Positions 49,780-51,691 of a stretch of 51,691 nt of DNA are shown in pieces. Where the stretch lies: NCBI GenBank assembly GCA_028821395.1, contig JAPPGP010000114.1, positions 1 through 51,691 on the forward strand. Direction: 5' to 3'. The notes below the pieces were generated by a model. The model did not search any database. It was given only the letters and a program-made list of their open reading frames with translations, and was not told the origin of the DNA. Numbering within the stretch: the stretch's first letter is position 1; every line of letters starts with the position of its first letter. A program made the position numbers and the translations under genes. The DNA is from Defluviicoccus sp. (lineage in GTDB: Bacteria > Pseudomonadota > Alphaproteobacteria > MPNO01).

Positions 49780-50541
49780 CTACGGGGAAGCCGGTGCGGC
49801 GGGCGCTTCTTCGGCTGTCTCGTCTCCGCCGCCCATCATGGCCTTGTACCCGCGGAAATAGTCTATCGCGCTATCCACGGAAGCCTCATGTTCTACGATT
49901 TCGTCACGGGTCAGCAGCCGGGCAGCCAGTTGCCCTTTCCTCGCCGGCTGTAGTACGGCCATCTGAATCGGCCCGGCAACGCCCGTCGGTGACATCTGAA
50001 TCGCCAGTTTCAGAATCAGCGTCGCAACGAACAAGCCGTCCGTGCTGTTGGGCGGCTGGTCACCCCAGAAGACCGCACGGGCAAATCCAAGAAGGGGATC
50101 CAGGACCGTCTGCCCGGATCCCATCGATGCATACCAGTTGGCATCGGTCTTGACCTCTGGCTGGAGGTCTTGCAGTGCGAATTCGATCAACTCTGCAGAT
50201 TGGCCCCTTGGTACCGCCACCAGGGCTCCGAACCCTCCAGGCTGTACCTTGGTCGAAATGAAATCATCGATCACGGCCCTGGAAATCCTGCGACCCATTT
50301 CGATCGGATCGACGCTCTGTAGCTGTTTTTCCTGCCAGAGCCCCCGGACCCGGTCGATAAACCGTTGGGAACATCCGATATAGCCCGTCCCGGCAACAAC
50401 GACCCGCCCATCGACAACGCTGATCTTCTCACGGTTTTTCTGCTCGATCGTCGGCAATTGTGCGTTGGGCCCGAACGTCATCGCACTATCGCTGCCGATG
50501 ATCACTCCGTCCGTACATCGGATCCCAAGAACGAGGGTCAC
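49780..50541 (-). CDS. proteasome-beta-like Ntn hydrolase
   Basis: The 253-residue product starts with GTG (read Met), and the next residue is Thr, so Met removal would expose an N-terminal nucleophile as in HslV. Counting that Thr as 1, Asp falls exactly at 17 (TDGVIIGSD), the proteasome position. A Lys (NREKISVV, mature 38) aligns with Lys33, and the loop VAGTGYIG matches the S1 strand region. SMGSGQTVLDPLLGFA and STDGLFVATLILKLA fit the C-terminal serine/aspartate region. The Glu/Ala/Pro-rich tail is an extension. It is 3 bp downstream of a Panacea-like gene. Known relatives are HslV-like and other proteasome-type proteases; no ATPase partner of the HslU type is nearby. Confidence 0.83.
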   Translation of the reverse strand: MTLVLGIRCTDGVIIGSDSAMTFGPNAQLPTIEQKNREKISVVDGRVVVAGTGYIGCSQRFIDRVRGLWQEKQLQSVDPIEMGRRISRAVIDDFISTKVQPGGFGALVAVPRGQSAELIEFALQDLQPEVKTDANWYASMGSGQTVLDPLLGFARAVFWGDQPPNSTDGLFVATLILKLAIQMSPTGVAGPIQMAVLQPARKGQLAARLLTRDEIVEHEASVDSAIDYFRGYKAMMGGGDETAEEAPAAPASP

Positions 50542-50544
50542 CGC

Positions 50545-50976
50545 CTACTCCTGAAATACGCTGTTCTCCCGCATGTCGGGAAATTCCTTGTATATGGCCG
50601 AAACCAGCTGGGAGAACGAAAGAGACAAGACCCATTCAGCAAGGCGGCGAATATAACCCTGCACAGCCTCGTCGAGTGTGTCGAGGTGGGTGGCCCCGAC
50701 GCGCAGTCCTTCGTTGGTCACCATGTATTCGCGCGAACGAGCGGGATTCGCAGGCAGGACGCGAACCAGGCCATTCGTCGCAAGTATCTCCAAGGATCGG
50801 TATACATCCTTGTCGAATGGCCCATAGTCGTAAGGGATGAAGTCGAAGTGCGGCCCTCCCACGAACCCAGAAACTTTCTTGTCCAGAAGAAAAAAGAACT
50901 TCTGTACCTGAACGGGGGAAAACGCTTGACCCGGAATCGCCGCCATCGCGGCCAAGACGAAATCGTCGCGTTCCAT
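50545..50976 (-). CDS. Panacea/SocA-like (DUF4065) domain protein
   Basis: The 143-residue protein starts at ATG 50976, preceded by AGGGAGG. The core AFSPVQVQKFFFLLDKKV, FDFIPYDYGPFDKDVYRSLE and LATNGLVRVLP follow the Panacea/DUF4065 pattern: an N-terminal helix binding region, a PYxYGPF loop and a winged-helix-like C-terminal part. Panacea domains serve as antitoxins for many unrelated toxins (PanAT) and as proteolysis adaptors (SocA delivering SocB to ClpXP). It is immediately upstream of the Ntn-hydrolase gene with a 3-bp gap, so the two are coupled. Confidence 0.75.
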   Translation of the reverse strand: MERDDFVLAAMAAIPGQAFSPVQVQKFFFLLDKKVSGFVGGPHFDFIPYDYGPFDKDVYRSLEILATNGLVRVLPANPARSREYMVTNEGLRVGATHLDTLDEAVQGYIRRLAEWVLSLSFSQLVSAIYKEFPDMRENSVFQE

Positions 50977-50999
50977 GGGAACCTCCCTTTCGTCGGCAG

Positions 51000-51017
51000 G
51001 TGAATGCCGGATTTCAC
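51000..51017. promoter_or_regulatory. inverted repeat GTGAA-N8-TTCAC upstream of the Panacea gene
   Basis: Perfect 5-bp half-sites separated by 8 bp lie 24-41 bp upstream of the Panacea-like start, inside the expected promoter zone; an A/T-rich TATATC stretch lies just beyond at about 51027-51032. It could be an operator for autoregulation, common in antitoxin-led operons. Short half-sites make chance occurrence possible. Confidence 0.3.
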
Positions 51018-51118
51018 AATTCCTTGATATACTATGCGACCCATCCGAATCCATCGTCATTGAGGGCTCGCTTGCCGCGTTCCCCGCGAGCATTTGCACA
51101 CGCGACCGCGCCGCAGTC

Positions 51119-51346
51119 CTAGGTCCGGCCCCAGGCGCGGCAGGTCTGGCGCGCCTCCGGCGCGTCGATCCCGTGCAGTCGGTAGCGCACCCCGTCGACA
51201 TCCGCCGTGTCCGCATCGATCACGCGGATCTCGCTCACAGAAGTTGGGTCGGCCATGGCTGGCCGGTCCTCTCCACCGCCGCCGTCACTGCAACCGGCCA
51301 GCACGAAGAAGGACACCGCGGCCATTGCCTTGGCAGCCGATTTCAT
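51119..51346 (-). pseudogene. SNase-like nuclease lipoprotein, truncated
   Basis: The minus strand encodes a lipoprotein signal (lipobox VLAGC at about 15-19) and the first part of a staphylococcal-nuclease-like domain (IRVIDADTADVDGVRYRLHGIDAPEARQT). The frame ends with TAG after CRAWGRT. Reading through that TAG continues as DCGAVA, the usual family continuation after GRTW, and then diverges near 51101. So a nonsense change (probably from a Trp codon) and a loss of the rest of the domain are both visible. Normal relatives are about twice as long. The break may mark a rearrangement boundary. Confidence 0.7.
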
Positions 51347-51691
51347 GCGTCGCCCCTCCTGTCCGTCAGTCGGAGACCGAGAATTCGTCCGTTGCCGGGG
51401 TTTGACATCGAAGGACAGCGAGCCGGGAAATTATCCGACACCTTGTTTCCCATCTATCCGGTCGCCGACTCGGTGACAAGCTGTTGGGGACAGTTCGAAA
51501 CCGGATCCTGGGCGGACAGCCCGTTCCCCTTCCCCTGCCTGCTGTCGCCAATTCCGCCCTCGACACGACCTTCGTCGACGAGAACGTTTCCGGGATGCTG
51601 GCGCATGTCGTCCGGCGTGTCCCGTCGGGCACCGGCGGCACGACGCTGACGCGCGGGGGTAACGATCGGCGGCGGGGAAGAACGAACTGGA
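51347..51691. other. window end with no supported gene
   Basis: A plus-strand frame is open from 51406 to the window end (GGQPVPLPLPAVANSALD) but has no ATG or GTG start, and in GC-rich DNA its length is not significant. Nothing else was recognised. Confidence 0.35.

Larger units (their letters stand above)
26858..51691. mobile_element. genomic island (left end in window, right end not identified)
   Basis: The island starts where the carboxyltransferase reading frame breaks (about 26857). Two tandem tyrosine recombinases lie immediately inside, followed by defence-type genes: Shedu, the SNF2-DUF3883/DUF1156/DUF499 operon and the Panacea-Ntn-helicase operon. The missing 3' part of the carboxyltransferase does not reappear before 51691, so the right end is outside the window or has been rearranged. 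Base composition varies within it; the Shedu gene and its surroundings are visibly richer in A/T than the flanking chromosome. Confidence 0.7.

Noticed and set aside
51406..51691. Plus-strand open frame running off the window
   Set aside because: It has no ATG or GTG start, and about 95 open codons are expected by chance in GC-rich DNA.

Overview
This is a GC-rich alphaproteobacterial chromosome segment. The evidence is the gene order (hflK-hflC-DUF2065-Do protease-miaA-ilvB-ilvN-ilvC-leuA-mreBCD-mrdA-rodA), an IlvB whose thiamine-diphosphate region reads AGEAS rather than the common GDGS, and uniformly high G+C at third codon positions. The order within Alphaproteobacteria cannot be fixed from this window; a Rhodospirillales-like member would fit.

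Positions 1-26857 are ordinary chromosome. A divergent pair, mrp plus a partial metallo-beta-lactamase-fold gene on the minus strand, faces the plus-strand envelope quality-control cluster hflK, hflC, DUF2065 and a DegQ-like protease, followed by miaA. Then come the branched-chain amino-acid genes ilvB, ilvN, ilvC and leuA. A ParDE-type toxin-antitoxin pair sits backwards between ilvN and ilvC, and a terminator-like leader hairpin precedes ilvB. Next is the cell-shape operon mreB, mreC, mreD, mrdA, rodA, followed by tRNA-Lys(CTT). The last part is a metabolic cluster: two RidA-family genes flanking a VOC-fold gene, a complete BMP-type (nucleoside-like) ABC importer, an LLM flavin oxidoreductase, a biotin carrier protein and a biotin-dependent carboxyltransferase.

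The carboxyltransferase breaks off at about 26857 in the middle of a conserved HTH-C motif. Two tandem tyrosine recombinases follow immediately, so a genomic island appears to start there and to run past 51 kb; its right end was not identified. The island is a defence-type locus with three parts. (1) A minus-strand Shedu (SduA, DUF4263) nuclease. (2) A tightly coupled plus-strand operon at 31781-46232: an HTH-SNF2 helicase-DUF3883 fusion, a DUF3800 protein, an unrecognised coiled-coil protein, a DUF1156 zinc-ribbon DNA methylase, a RecF/OLD-like ATPase overlapping a TOPRIM/DUF4276-like partner, and a DUF499 ATPase. (3) A convergent minus-strand operon at 50976-47068: a Panacea/DUF4065-like protein, a proteasome-beta-like Ntn hydrolase with Thr directly after the initiator Met, and a large Lhr/MrfA-like SF2 helicase. 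Parts 2 and 3 are the best candidates for an undescribed system. The DUF499/DUF1156 pairing is known from defence islands, but this combination of partners, and the Panacea-protease-helicase trio, are not ones I recognise as named systems.

Past 51.1 kb there is a broken SNase-like lipoprotein gene and a stretch with no recognisable gene. All functional statements rest on reading translated motifs; no database search was run.
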